From CAYQQQ01 sp964420125 (GTDB lineage: Bacteria > Actinomycetota > Acidimicrobiia > Acidimicrobiales > Microtrichaceae), in contig CAYQQQ010000006.1 of NCBI GenBank assembly GCA_964420125.1, positions 1 to 64,000 on the forward strand: a stretch of 64,000 nt of DNA, given 5' to 3'. Below, in pieces: positions 18,301-26,421 of the stretch (position 1 is the stretch's first letter; each line of letters starts with the position of its first letter). Below the pieces are notes generated by a model. That model saw only the letters and a program-made list of their open reading frames with translations, did not search any database and was not told the origin of the DNA. A program made the translations under genes and the position numbers.

Positions 18301-19181
18301 CAGGTCCTACCCTCCGTGTGCGTGGTGGCCGGCATGACCGCCTCCACCAGGATCTCCATCGACATCTCCGGCACCCAGCCCACCGCTTCGCGCAGCGTGG
18401 ACGGGTCGCCGACCACCGCTTCGATGCCGGGTCGGTCGAGCGACCGCACCGCGGCGTCGATGCCGAGACGTCGGGCCAGGGCGTCCACGATCTCCCCGTA
18501 GGCCAGTCCCACGCCGGAGCACACGTTGACGATGCCAGGGAGTCGGTCCGAGCTCGCCAGGTCGACGAGCGCTCGGGCCACGTCCGTGCGGGAGACGAAG
18601 TCCCGTCGGGTGGCCGGCCACCACACCTCGACCTCGCCGGTGCCGGACGCCCCCAGCTGCTCGAGTGCGTCGAGCCACTGCTGCACCGGCGAGGTGGCCG
18701 GGAGCGAGCGGTCCACCACGTTGAACACCCGTGCGACGGTGGCGTCGAGCCCCTGTTCCCTGGCCGCCAGCACGACCTCGGTGCCCCGGGCCTTGCTCTC
18801 GCCGTAGTGGCCGACGGGTCGGCAGGGCGTGGACTCGGGAATCGGCGCCGCGGTCGCCGGGTCGCCGTACTCCGCGGCCGACCCCACGTGCACGAGGCGG
18901 ACGCCCAGGTCGAGGAGGACCTCGCACAACCATCGGGGGAAGTCGACGTTGGCGGCCTCGAGGTCCCCGGGGCTTCCGGCGGTGAGGCCGCAGACGTTGA
19001 CCACGACGGCGGTCCCGGACTCGGCGACCAGGTCGGCCATCTTCGTCGAGGCTGCACGATCGAGCGCCAGGAGCCCGGGGACGAGCAGCGGGTCCAGGAC
19101 CACGGCGTCTCCGCCGCGCCCCAGCTCCTGCGCCGCTGCGGAACCCAGCCAGCCCGTGCCCAGCACCATCGTGACGCCCAC
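18300..19181 (-). CDS. NAD-dependent epimerase/dehydratase (SDR)
   Basis: 293-residue extended SDR. Nucleotide-binding motif GTGWLGSAAA is divergent from the usual GxxGxxG. VVNVCGLTAGSPGD, VHVGSAAEYG and YGESKARG (Tyr-x3-Lys) follow, with SRTDVARALVDLA near the substrate side. Start GTG 19181 is preferred over ATG 19169 because it restores the first beta-strand before the glycine motif. First gene of the three-gene sugar operon, divergent from the acyl-CoA dehydrogenase. Substrate likely a nucleotide sugar; direction (epimerase or reductase) is undetermined. Confidence 0.83.
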   Translation of the reverse strand: MGVTMVLGTGWLGSAAAQELGRGGDAVVLDPLLVPGLLALDRAASTKMADLVAESGTAVVVNVCGLTAGSPGDLEAANVDFPRWLCEVLLDLGVRLVHVGSAAEYGDPATAAPIPESTPCRPVGHYGESKARGTEVVLAAREQGLDATVARVFNVVDRSLPATSPVQQWLDALEQLGASGTGEVEVWWPATRRDFVSRTDVARALVDLASSDRLPGIVNVCSGVGLAYGEIVDALARRLGIDAAVRSLDRPGIEAVVGDPSTLREAVGWVPEMSMEILVEAVMPATTHTEGRT

Positions 19182-19304
19182 GTCGGCAGTTTGGCAGCTC
19201 GGAGGTTGCCACGGCGAGTGCTCTCCCGTCGGGGCGCACCCCCGCCGGCAGCTGCGCGGCAGGCTTCTCGAAGGGCGACTGGCAGTCGCACCGGCGGTGG
19301 GGAG

Positions 19305-19326
19305 TAGAATCTGACGGTCCGTCAGA
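19305..19326 (+). promoter_or_regulatory. TAGAAT -10 overlapping a 17-bp palindrome
   Basis: TAGAAT (19305-19310) shares its last T with TCTGACGGTCCGTCAGA (19310-19326). The layout is the same as at 9121-9142: arms TCTGACG and CGTCAGA around 3 bases, covering the predicted transcription start. It controls the acyl-CoA dehydrogenase gene and might also affect the divergent sugar operon. Confidence 0.65.
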
Positions 19327-19343
19327 AACTGCGAGGCGTCACC

Positions 19344-20561
19344 ATGGACTTCGAGTTCTCCGATGAGCAGAAGGCCTTCCAGGCCGAGGTCGAGGCGTTC
19401 ATCGCCGACCACGACGATCCGGACGTCTTCGACCTGACCCGGGAGAACATGGCTCAGATCGTCGACACCCCGAAGCGTCGGGCGTTCATGAAGGAGGTCG
19501 GCCACAAGGGATGGCTCGGCATCACCTGGCCCGAGGAGTACGGCGGATCCGACGGCAAGGGCGTCTACGAGTACATCCTGAACGAGGCGCTCGCCTCCAA
19601 GGGCGGCCCCCAGATCGGCAAGGGGGTGGGCATCATCGGCAAGACCCTCATCGCCCACGGGTCGGACTTCCTCAAGCAGAAGTTCCTGCCGATGATCCTG
19701 GAGAACGACGTGGAGTTCGCCGTCGGCTACTCCGAGCCCAACGCCGGCTCCGACGCCGCCTCCATGCGCCTCAAGGGAGAGCGCCACGAGCGCGACGGCG
19801 TGTCCGGTTGGCTGCTCAACGGCCAGAAGACCTGGACCACCTCCGCCCACTTCGCCGAGTGGTACTGGTGCGGCGTCCGCACCGACCCCGAGAACAAGCA
19901 CATGGGCATCACCTTGATGATGATCCCCATGGACGACCCCGGCATCACCATCAACGGGATCTGGACGATGGGCGACGAGCGCACCAACGAGGTGTGGCTC
20001 GACGACGTCTTCGTGCCCGACGAGTACGTCGTGGGTGAGGTCAACCACGGGTTCCGCTACATCTCCCAGGCACTCGACCTCGAGCGCTTCACGTTGTTCA
20101 CGTTCTCGCCCATCAAGCAGCGTCTCGACCTGCTCACCGACCACGTGCGCGACACGGTGCGCGATGGCGAGCCGCTGAAGGACGACCCGGTCGTCCGCTC
20201 GAAGATGGCCAACCTGCACACCGAGGCCGAGGTGGCACGGGTGATGGGACTCAAGTTCGTCACCGAGGCCATGAAGGTGGAGCGCAAGGCCAAGGCCGGC
20301 GAGGACTTCCAACCCCCCACGGTGGCGGCATCGGAGTACAAGCTGTTCGCCACCGAGTTCTCCCGTCGTCTCGCCAGCGCGTCGATGGACATCGGTGGGC
20401 ACGGGTCGCAGACCCGGGTGCACACCGACGACGCCCCGATGGCCGGCCGAGCGGAGTCGACCTACCGCTACACGGTCATCGACACGATCGGGGGCGGCTC
20501 CTCGGAGATCCAGCGCAACATCATCGCCCGCCGCGGCCTGGGCCTCCCGAAGAACTTCTGA
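19344..20561 (+). CDS. Acyl-CoA dehydrogenase
   Basis: 405-residue FAD-dependent acyl-CoA dehydrogenase. Typical segments: GHKGWLGITWPEEYGGSDGKG, GYSEPNAGSDAASMRLKGE, LLNGQKTWTTSAHFAEWYWCGVRTD and the C-terminal DTIGGGSSEIQRNIIARRGLGLP. It oxidises an acyl-CoA to the enoyl-CoA, passing electrons to ETF. The length and the GGGSSEIQRNIIA ending are typical of the actinobacterial FadE group acting on branched or ring-containing acyl-CoAs. It is under the palindromic promoter and separated by 266 bases of repeats from the next catabolic operon. Confidence 0.93.
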   Translation: MDFEFSDEQKAFQAEVEAFIADHDDPDVFDLTRENMAQIVDTPKRRAFMKEVGHKGWLGITWPEEYGGSDGKGVYEYILNEALASKGGPQIGKGVGIIGKTLIAHGSDFLKQKFLPMILENDVEFAVGYSEPNAGSDAASMRLKGERHERDGVSGWLLNGQKTWTTSAHFAEWYWCGVRTDPENKHMGITLMMIPMDDPGITINGIWTMGDERTNEVWLDDVFVPDEYVVGEVNHGFRYISQALDLERFTLFTFSPIKQRLDLLTDHVRDTVRDGEPLKDDPVVRSKMANLHTEAEVARVMGLKFVTEAMKVERKAKAGEDFQPPTVAASEYKLFATEFSRRLASASMDIGGHGSQTRVHTDDAPMAGRAESTYRYTVIDTIGGGSSEIQRNIIARRGLGLPKNF

Positions 20562-20580
20562 GGCGATCTCATGGCTCTTC

Positions 20581-20702
20581 GCGCGAGCGCTCATCGCGTT
20601 GCCGGCGGGGACCCCCCGCCCCGCCGGCCAGTCGCGTGCCGCGCACACGGCTTCGACAGCGCGAGCGCTCATCGCGTTGCCGGCGGGGACCCCCCGCCCC
20701 GC
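20581..20702 (+). repeat. Two copies of a 44-bp direct repeat
   Basis: Bases 20581-20624 and 20659-20702 are identical over 44 bases, with a 78-base period. The unit begins GCGCGAGCGCTCATCGCG and ends in a G/C-only run. It lies just after the acyl-CoA dehydrogenase stop. The intervening 34 bases are not repeated. Confidence 0.8.
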
Positions 20703-20704
20703 CA

Positions 20705-20818
20705 GCCGTTCTGCCACCCGCAGTGCACCGCGGCGGTGCCAACTGAGTGGCAGTCGGGCGTGCGGCCGTTCTGCCACCCGCAGTGCACCGCAGCGGTGGA
20801 AGCTAAGTGGCAGTCGGG
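20705..20818 (+). repeat. Two copies of a 54-bp palindromic direct repeat
   Basis: Two near-identical units (20705-20758 and 20765-20818, 60-base period) each contain CTGCCAC and GTGGCAG as inverted arms 29 bases apart, around an inner CACCGC/GCGGTG palindrome. Differences fall mostly between the arms. The second copy abuts the start of the CoA-transferase gene. No coding function is evident; REP-like or regulatory DNA are both possible. Confidence 0.75.
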
Positions 20819-20827
20819 GGGGTTGCG

Positions 20828-21997
20828 GTGACGTCGACCCCGGCGCTGGAGGGCATCACGGTGCTCGACCTGGCCAGCGTGGGCCCGGCGGCGCGGGCGT
20901 CGCGCATCCTGTCCGACTACGGCGCCACCGTGATCAAGGTGGGCGCGGTGCCCCGGGCGGGAGCGGTGCAGATCATCCCTCCCTTCTACGCCTACTCCGG
21001 CAACCGGGGCATGCAGCGGGCGCTGTTCGATCTGAAGTCCGACGCCGGCCGTGAGGCCTTCCTGTCGCTCGCCGCCACCAGCGACGTGGTGATCGAGAGC
21101 TTCCGGCCCGGCGTGGTCGACCGGCTCGGCATCGGCTTCGAGGCGCTGCGGGCAGCCAACCCGAGGCTCGTGCTGTGCTCCACCTCCGGCTTCGGCCAGA
21201 GCGGCCCCCGGCGGGACTGGGCGGGCCACGACCTGAACTACCTCGCCACCTCAGGTTTCCTCGACTGCTCCAGCCGCACGACGGACGGGCGACCGGCGCT
21301 GCCGGGGGCGACCGTGGCCGACATCGCCGCAGGGGGCATGCAGGCGGCGATGGCCGTGCTGGCGGCCCTGCTGCGCCGGGAGCGCACCGGTGAGGGCGAG
21401 CACCTCGACGTCTCCATCGCAGATGGCGCGTTCGCCATGATGTCGCTCTACGTCGACGAGCACCTCGCCACCGGGGTGGAGCCCGGCCCGGGCCACTACA
21501 TCCTCACCGGCCGGTACGCCTGCTACGACACCTACACCTGCGCCGACGGCAAGCACCTTTCGGTGGCGGCCATCGAAGCGCAGTTCTGGGCGAACCTCTG
21601 CCGACTGCTGGACCTCGAGCGCCACGTGGCCCACCAGCTCGACGACGAGCACCAGGAGACGATCCGCAAGGACCTGGCAGACGTGTTCGCCACCCGGACC
21701 CGTGACGAGTGGGTGGAGCTGCTCGGCCCGGCCGACACGTGCGTGGCGCCGGTGAACTCCGTGGCCGAGGCGGTGCGGGATCCCCAGACCGTGGCCAGGG
21801 CGCTAGTCGTGGACGCCGTGTCGGCCACCGACGGGCCGTTCCGCCAGTCGGCGCCGATCTGGGCGGGCACGACGCCACCCGAGGGCCCCTATGAGGTTCG
21901 AGCCGGTGACGTCACCGACACCACCGAGCTGCTGGCGAGGGCGGGCCTCGAGCCGGCCCACGTCAGCGCACTGATCGAGGAGGGCGTGATCGCATGA
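20828..21997 (+). CDS. Family III CoA-transferase (CaiB/BaiF)
   Basis: 389-residue CoA-transferase. Segments: LEGITVLDLASVGPAARASRILSDYGATVIKV, NRGMQRALFDLKSDAGREAFL, FRPGVVDRLGIGFEAL and HLDVSIADGAFAMMSLY, which should carry the catalytic aspartate. GTG 20828 has a run of G five bases upstream as ribosome-binding site and is preferred over GTG 20807, which lies inside repeat DNA. First gene of a coupled operon with two hot-dog hydratases and an acyl-CoA dehydrogenase. It probably activates the acid entering that pathway by CoA exchange. Confidence 0.9.
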   Translation: MTSTPALEGITVLDLASVGPAARASRILSDYGATVIKVGAVPRAGAVQIIPPFYAYSGNRGMQRALFDLKSDAGREAFLSLAATSDVVIESFRPGVVDRLGIGFEALRAANPRLVLCSTSGFGQSGPRRDWAGHDLNYLATSGFLDCSSRTTDGRPALPGATVADIAAGGMQAAMAVLAALLRRERTGEGEHLDVSIADGAFAMMSLYVDEHLATGVEPGPGHYILTGRYACYDTYTCADGKHLSVAAIEAQFWANLCRLLDLERHVAHQLDDEHQETIRKDLADVFATRTRDEWVELLGPADTCVAPVNSVAEAVRDPQTVARALVVDAVSATDGPFRQSAPIWAGTTPPEGPYEVRAGDVTDTTELLARAGLEPAHVSALIEEGVIA

Positions 21998-22554
21998 GCA
22001 CCCAAAGGGCGCGCCGCGAGGGCGGCAGCACCCCCGAGGAGGAGCTGCCCGAGGATGTCGCATCGCTGCTGGGCGTGCCCCAGTACGAGGTGACCGCGGA
22101 GTTCCCGGTGGAGCGCGCCTACACCTACAACACGCTCGCCGCCACGCAGAACGCCAACCCGCTGTACTGGGACGACGCAGTGGCCGACGAGCTCACCGGG
22201 GGGATGACGGCCCTCCCCACCACGCTGTCGCTGTGGATGCGGCCGCACTGGTGGCAGCCGGGGGCAGCGGGGGAGCAGGTGGCGCTCAAGGTGCACTTCG
22301 ACCTCAAGGAGCGCTTCGGGCTCCCGGAGGCCGTGATGACCGACAACACGCTCGAGTTCCACGAGCCCGTGCGCCCCGGCGACGTGATCAGCCACGCCCA
22401 GGTGCTGCGCTCGGTGAGCGGACCCAAGTCCACCAAGCTCGGGGCAGGCCGCTTCTGGGTCATCGACGTGGAGTACCGCAACCAGCGGGGCGATCTGGTC
22501 GGGGTCGAGCGCTACACCGGGTTCGGCTACCGACGCGACGCGGAGGAGGGGTGA
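21994..22554 (+). CDS. MaoC-like hot-dog dehydratase, subunit A
   Basis: 186-residue hot-dog-fold protein related to the N-terminal MaoC (FAS1-type dehydratase) domain: VERAYTYNTLAATQNANPLYWDDAVADEL, MTALPTTLSLWMRPHWWQP and EFHEPVRPGDVISHAQVL. The usual catalytic Asp-His pair (D-x4-H) is not obvious here, which fits a non-catalytic or half-site partner. It overlaps the CoA-transferase by 4 bases and the next hot-dog gene by 1 base, so equimolar expression is likely. Probably one half of a heteromeric enoyl-CoA hydratase. Confidence 0.8.
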   Translation: MSTQRARREGGSTPEEELPEDVASLLGVPQYEVTAEFPVERAYTYNTLAATQNANPLYWDDAVADELTGGMTALPTTLSLWMRPHWWQPGAAGEQVALKVHFDLKERFGLPEAVMTDNTLEFHEPVRPGDVISHAQVLRSVSGPKSTKLGAGRFWVIDVEYRNQRGDLVGVERYTGFGYRRDAEEG

Positions 22555-23048
22555 TGCTGCACTCCGAGCTGCACGAAGGCGACGAGCTGCCCGAGCTGGT
22601 GGTGGACGTCACGCCCACCACAGTGGTGCTGGGCGCGCTGGCCAGCCGTGACTGGCGGCCCATGCACCACGACTTCCACTTCGCCACCGAGCGCAACGGG
22701 GTGCAGGACATCTTCCTGAACACCCCCAACCAGGCGGCTTGGATCGAACGCTACGTCACCGACTGGACCGGTCCGAAGGGTCGTCTCGCCACGATGACCT
22801 TCCGCATGCGCGACTCGGTGTTCCCAGGCGATCGCATGACCTTCCGCGGCGCGGTCACCGGCACCGAGGTCGACGACGCCGGCTGCGGCTGGGCGTCACT
22901 GGAGATCACCCTCACCGCCGCACCGGTCGCCGGAGACGGCACCGAGGGCGACACGAAGACCGCCACCACCTGCACCGTACGTGTGGCGGTGCCGACGACC
23001 GACGACGACAACCCCTGGTCCCGCCGCGGCGGGGACTGGAAGCCCTGA
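22554..23048 (+). CDS. MaoC-like hot-dog dehydratase, subunit B
   Basis: 164-residue hot-dog protein. The segment LASRDWRPMHHDFHFATERNGVQDIFLNTPNQAAWIERYVTDW carries D-x4-H (Asp-Trp-Arg-Pro-Met-His), matching the MaoC hydratase catalytic pair; FRMRDSVFPGDRMTF follows. ATG 22554 shares its first base with the upstream stop. With its neighbour it probably forms a two-subunit enoyl-CoA hydratase, as in ChsH1/ChsH2 of actinobacterial sterol side-chain degradation, though no DUF35 domain is fused here. It acts after the dehydrogenase in the same operon. Confidence 0.82.
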   Translation: MLHSELHEGDELPELVVDVTPTTVVLGALASRDWRPMHHDFHFATERNGVQDIFLNTPNQAAWIERYVTDWTGPKGRLATMTFRMRDSVFPGDRMTFRGAVTGTEVDDAGCGWASLEITLTAAPVAGDGTEGDTKTATTCTVRVAVPTTDDDNPWSRRGGDWKP

Positions 23049-23062
23049 GCGAGGAGCCTCTG

Positions 23063-24196
23063 ATGCTGGACCTGGACTTCACCGACGAACAGGACATGCT
23101 GCGCGACATGGCGCGCGGGTTGTGCGGCCAGTACGCGGACGCCGAGGTGGTGCGCGCCATGGAGGACGATCCCACCGGCTACCCCCCCGGGCTGTGGACG
23201 CAGCTGGGCGAGCTGGGGCTGCTCGGGTTGATGCTGCCCGAGGAGCACGGCGGCGCGGGCTCCTCGCTGGTGGACGGCGTCGTGCTCTACGAGGAGCTCG
23301 GTCGGGCGCTGGCACCGGTGCCCCACCTGGAGAGCTGCGTGATGTCGGCGGGGGCGCTGCTGCGTGCCGGAACCGACGCCCAGCGCAAGGAGTGGCTGCC
23401 GAGGATCGCCTCGGGCGAGGCGATCCTGGTGCCGGCGTGGCTGGAGCCTGACAACTCCTACGGCCCGCGTGGCGTGCAGCTGCGGGCCGTGCCCGACGGG
23501 GACGGCTTCGTGCTGTCGGGCACGAAGGAGGCGGTGCGGTTCGCCTCTGCGGCGGAGCGCCTGGTGGTGCTGGCCCGCACCGGCGAGGGGGACGCAGACG
23601 TCGACCTGTTCCTCGTCGATCCCGGCGGACCGGGGGTGACCCTCTCCCAGCGCATGTCGATCAGCGCCGATGCCCGCTACCAACTCCACCTCGACGGCGT
23701 CCGGGTGAGCGATGCCGATCGCCTCGGGGAGGCGGGCTCCGGGTGGAGCACGTGGTGCGAGGTGATGGACGAGGTGATGGTGCTGGCTGCGGCGCAGGCC
23801 AACGGCGGGGCGGAGCACGCCCTGGAGATCACCGTGCAGTACGCCAAGGACCGGGAGCAGTTCGACAAGCCCCTCGGGGCGTTCCAGGCGCTGGCTCACG
23901 ACATGGCCGATGCCCGCACGGCTGTCGACGGTGCCGCGACCCTCACCCACGAAGCCGCCTGGGCCCACAGCCACCCGGCGGACCAGCCGGTGCGGAAGCT
24001 GTCGGCGATGGCGAAGCTGTTCTCCTGCAACACCTTCCGGGACGTGACGGCGATGGCCCAGCAGATCTTCGGTGGGGTGGGCTTCACCCTCGAGTACGAG
24101 ATCCAGCTCTACTTCCGCCGGGCGAAGGCGCTGCAGCTCAGCTTCAACGACACCCGCCGTTGCGAGGACCTGGTCGCCGAGGCCGTGCTCGACTGA
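23063..24196 (+). CDS. Acyl-CoA dehydrogenase
   Basis: 377-residue acyl-CoA dehydrogenase of a different branch from the one at 19344. LDFTDEQDMLRDMARGL opens it; LGELGLLGLMLPEEHGGAGSSLVDGVVLYEELGRALAPVPHLESC and the C-terminal FGGVGFTLEYEIQLYFRRAKALQL follow. In many actinobacterial pathways such enzymes work as heteromers of two unlike subunits. GAGGAG lies 7 bases before ATG 23063. Last gene of the 20828-24196 operon. It would supply the enoyl-CoA for the MaoC-like pair. Confidence 0.9.
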   Translation: MLDLDFTDEQDMLRDMARGLCGQYADAEVVRAMEDDPTGYPPGLWTQLGELGLLGLMLPEEHGGAGSSLVDGVVLYEELGRALAPVPHLESCVMSAGALLRAGTDAQRKEWLPRIASGEAILVPAWLEPDNSYGPRGVQLRAVPDGDGFVLSGTKEAVRFASAAERLVVLARTGEGDADVDLFLVDPGGPGVTLSQRMSISADARYQLHLDGVRVSDADRLGEAGSGWSTWCEVMDEVMVLAAAQANGGAEHALEITVQYAKDREQFDKPLGAFQALAHDMADARTAVDGAATLTHEAAWAHSHPADQPVRKLSAMAKLFSCNTFRDVTAMAQQIFGGVGFTLEYEIQLYFRRAKALQLSFNDTRRCEDLVAEAVLD

Positions 24197-24233
24197 CCAG
24201 GTCCCCGACCGACCAGGTCCCCTACCGACCAAT

Positions 24234-24294
24234 CCACCGCATCTGTACGTTGTGGCGCACAACAGGTGTTCGCGAGGGCGTACAGAATCGGTGG
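24234..24294. terminator. Nested inverted repeat between convergent genes
   Basis: Outer arms CCACCGCATCTGTACG (24234-24249) and CGTACAGAATCGGTGG (24279-24294) pair at 14 of 16 positions. An inner GTTGTG/CACAAC hairpin (24249-24263) lies within. It separates the acyl-CoA operon from the convergent matrix-protein gene and likely ends transcription from both. Just upstream, GACCAGGTCCCC is tandemly repeated. Confidence 0.55.
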
Positions 24295-24343
24295 TGTAGG
24301 GGCGGGCCGAGCATTCTCAGGTGATGCCCTCCCTACCCCACGG

Positions 24344-25246
24344 TCAAGGGGCGGGGACGATGCGCAGCTCGGCGTCGGGCTCCCATGCGTTGGCGATGAA
24401 GGACGCCGTCTCCCCCGGGGCGAGGGTGACCTCGTGGCCGTCGTACCATCCGGGGAAGAGGATGGTGATGATCCACTCGCCGGATCCGTCCCACACCTCG
24501 ACGGTCTTGTCCGAGTCGAAGTGGAACGTCTGAGGCGCCGTCGAGGAGTTGGTCACCTCGAAGCGGGTGCTGTCGGGTCGGACCACGGTGATGGCCGTGT
24601 TCGTGGGGTCGTAGGGGACCGCGATGCTCAGGTCGCCCGCCACGCCGTCGATGCCGAGGCCGCCGGTTGCAGGGGCGCCGCTCTGGGTGGCGTCGACGAC
24701 CCACTCCCAGCGCACGTCGGAGCCCTGGTAGGCGTTGTCGATCGAGTCGGCGTTCTCCGGCCAGTAGACGGTGACCAGGAACTCCTCGCGCTCGCCGGTG
24801 CGCAACGATGACGGGAGGGCCAGCAACTCGGAGGGTCGGCCGCTGGAGGCGACGGTGCCGTCCGCGTTGCTCACCGTGAGCACCAGGACGTCGTCGAGGC
24901 CGGGGATCCGGGTGGACATCACGTTCTGCACGTCCAGGGTGTAGTCGGCGTCGAGGGAGGCGTCGTTCACCACGTCCACGGAGGTGGTGTAGGTGTCACC
25001 GGGCTTCATGTTGCGGACCTCGACGTAGCGCTCGTCACGACCGAAGCCGAGGCTCAGGCGCCCGGTCTCGATGACGTTGTCGCGGTTGACGTCCCGAGCG
25101 GTGAAGCCGGCCAGGGTGGCGACCCCGGGGGCGACGGCGACGGCCGCCACGACCGCCAGGGTCAGGGCGAGTCGCCGTCGTCTCGACCGGCGGGGATCCG
25201 GGGCGGGTGTCGGGGAATCGGGTGGGCTGTCGAGTTGGACGCTCAT
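24344..25246 (-). CDS. TasA/CalY-family secreted matrix-like protein (long form)
   Basis: 300-residue exported protein. A basic RRSRRRR stretch precedes a SipW-type signal peptide (LALTLAVVAAVAVAPGVATLAGFTARDVNRDN). The body has NMKPGD, TTSVDVVNDASLDADYTLDVQNV and VYWPENADSIDNAYQGSD, shared with the 26422-27012 protein, then an extra C-terminal beta-rich domain of about 100 residues (TAPQTFHFDSDKTVEVWDGSGEW). TasA and CalY form extracellular amyloid-like fibres in Bacillus; fibre formation here is inference. It lies 53 bases downstream of the signal peptidase gene and is preceded by AGGAG. Confidence 0.75.
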   Translation of the reverse strand: MSVQLDSPPDSPTPAPDPRRSRRRRLALTLAVVAAVAVAPGVATLAGFTARDVNRDNVIETGRLSLGFGRDERYVEVRNMKPGDTYTTSVDVVNDASLDADYTLDVQNVMSTRIPGLDDVLVLTVSNADGTVASSGRPSELLALPSSLRTGEREEFLVTVYWPENADSIDNAYQGSDVRWEWVVDATQSGAPATGGLGIDGVAGDLSIAVPYDPTNTAITVVRPDSTRFEVTNSSTAPQTFHFDSDKTVEVWDGSGEWIITILFPGWYDGHEVTLAPGETASFIANAWEPDAELRIVPAP

Positions 25247-25299
25247 GGTGGTGCTCCTGGGTGGACGGTGGTGGTGGGCGAGTGCTCAGGACGGGTTGC

Positions 25300-26286
25300 T
25301 CAGAACGGGTTGGCCGCCGGGATCTGGACGACCTCTGGAAGCAGCCGGGGGGCAGGTGCGGGGGCCGCCGGGGTGGCAGGGCCGGGCGACGCCGTCGAGT
25401 CGCCGGCACCGGCTGCGAGGCCGACCATCGACATGTGAAGGGGCGTCACCAGCACCCAGCTGGTGCCGAGGCGCTCGGCCACCTCTGCGGGCAGCGCCGA
25501 TGCGGGCACGGCGAGGGGGACCGGTGTCGCGTGGTCGAGCTCGGGCCAGGGGATCGGCTCCGCCGGAGGGGTGGAGCTCCGGGCGGCGGAGGGCAGCACG
25601 ATGAGGCCCTCGTCCGTGGAGGCGGTGGCCGGGGTGGGCACGTGCCCCTCGGAGCCGGAGCCGGGTCCGGGGTCCGTCGGCGGTCCGGCGGGGGCGTCGG
25701 AGGGCCGCTCGGTGCCGCTCTGGGCGGCGGAGCGGGCAGCGGTGGCGCGGCGTCGGTCGGCGAGGGACTGGCCGATGTAGATGGCGGCGGGGATGCCCAG
25801 CAGGAGGGCGGTGCCGATCGGGCTGGCCAGGAACACCACGGCTCGGCCGATGCCGGGCAGCACGAACCACTTCGTGCCGAGCACGTCCTCGGCCTTGGTG
25901 GTGAAGGGATCTGCGGTGTCGTTGGCGTCGCCCTTGGTGGTGAAGGTGTTGCCGTCGTCCTGGACGGAGGTCACGCGGTGGGTGACCAGGGTGTTGTCCT
26001 CCGAGGGCACCCGGAAGGTGATCACGTCGCCCCGGCGGACGGTGCGGGGATCCACCTCGCGACTGATGAGCAGGTCGCCGGGCGACATCTCCGGCTCCAT
26101 GGAGCCGGTGCGCACCGCCAGGAGCTCTCCTCCGGTGAAGCGCAGCACGGTCATGGCCACGAAGATCACCAGCATCACGGACATGACGAGGGTGAGCAGG
26201 CCACCGCCGAGGCGACCCAGGAACGAGGTTCGGCGTGCGCTCGGGACCGGGGTCGCAGTTGCGGGGGTGGCGGGGGAGGAGGTCAT
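25300..26286 (-). CDS. SipW-like signal peptidase I
   Basis: 328-residue type I signal peptidase of the ER/archaeal (S26B) class to which SipW belongs. After a first membrane helix (LTLVMSVMLVIFVAMTVL), VRTGSMEPEMSPGDLLI holds catalytic Ser62, and NTLVTHRV holds His103 in place of the usual lysine; KGDANDTADP is the conserved acidic loop. A second helix (VVFLASPIGTALLLGIPAAIYIG) follows. A Pro/Ala/Thr-rich C-terminal tail of about 140 residues is longer than in SipW. Flanked by two genes with SipW-type signal peptides, it most likely processes those two products. Confidence 0.88.
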   Translation of the reverse strand: MTSSPATPATATPVPSARRTSFLGRLGGGLLTLVMSVMLVIFVAMTVLRFTGGELLAVRTGSMEPEMSPGDLLISREVDPRTVRRGDVITFRVPSEDNTLVTHRVTSVQDDGNTFTTKGDANDTADPFTTKAEDVLGTKWFVLPGIGRAVVFLASPIGTALLLGIPAAIYIGQSLADRRRATAARSAAQSGTERPSDAPAGPPTDPGPGSGSEGHVPTPATASTDEGLIVLPSAARSSTPPAEPIPWPELDHATPVPLAVPASALPAEVAERLGTSWVLVTPLHMSMVGLAAGAGDSTASPGPATPAAPAPAPRLLPEVVQIPAANPF

Positions 26287-26367
26287 GTGATCGAACGTCC
26301 TTCAGTCGGGTCGGGGTGGTCGGGGAACCAGGGTTCGAAGGGTCCGGCCGGGCCGGGGAGAAGGGGT

Positions 26368-26399
26368 CTGGGGGTGGCCGCCGAGGCGACCACCCCCAG
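26368..26399 (-). terminator. 10-bp stem-loop after tasA-like gene
   Basis: CTGGGGGTGG (26368-26377) and CCACCCCCAG (26390-26399) are perfect inverted arms around a 12-base loop. It lies 22 bases past the stop of the 26422-27012 gene and upstream of the signal-peptidase gene. A partial stop here would give more matrix protein than peptidase. Confidence 0.65.
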
Positions 26400-26421
26400 G
26401 TGGTGGGAGGATCCGGGAGGA

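Noticed and set aside
20571..20831. 86-codon gene across the tandem repeats
   Set aside because: The peptide only mirrors the DNA repeats, has no ribosome-binding site and runs into the better start of the CoA-transferase.
26311..26345. GGTTCGAA resembling a tRNA T-loop (also at 7831)
   Set aside because: No matching acceptor, D or anticodon stems surround either site.
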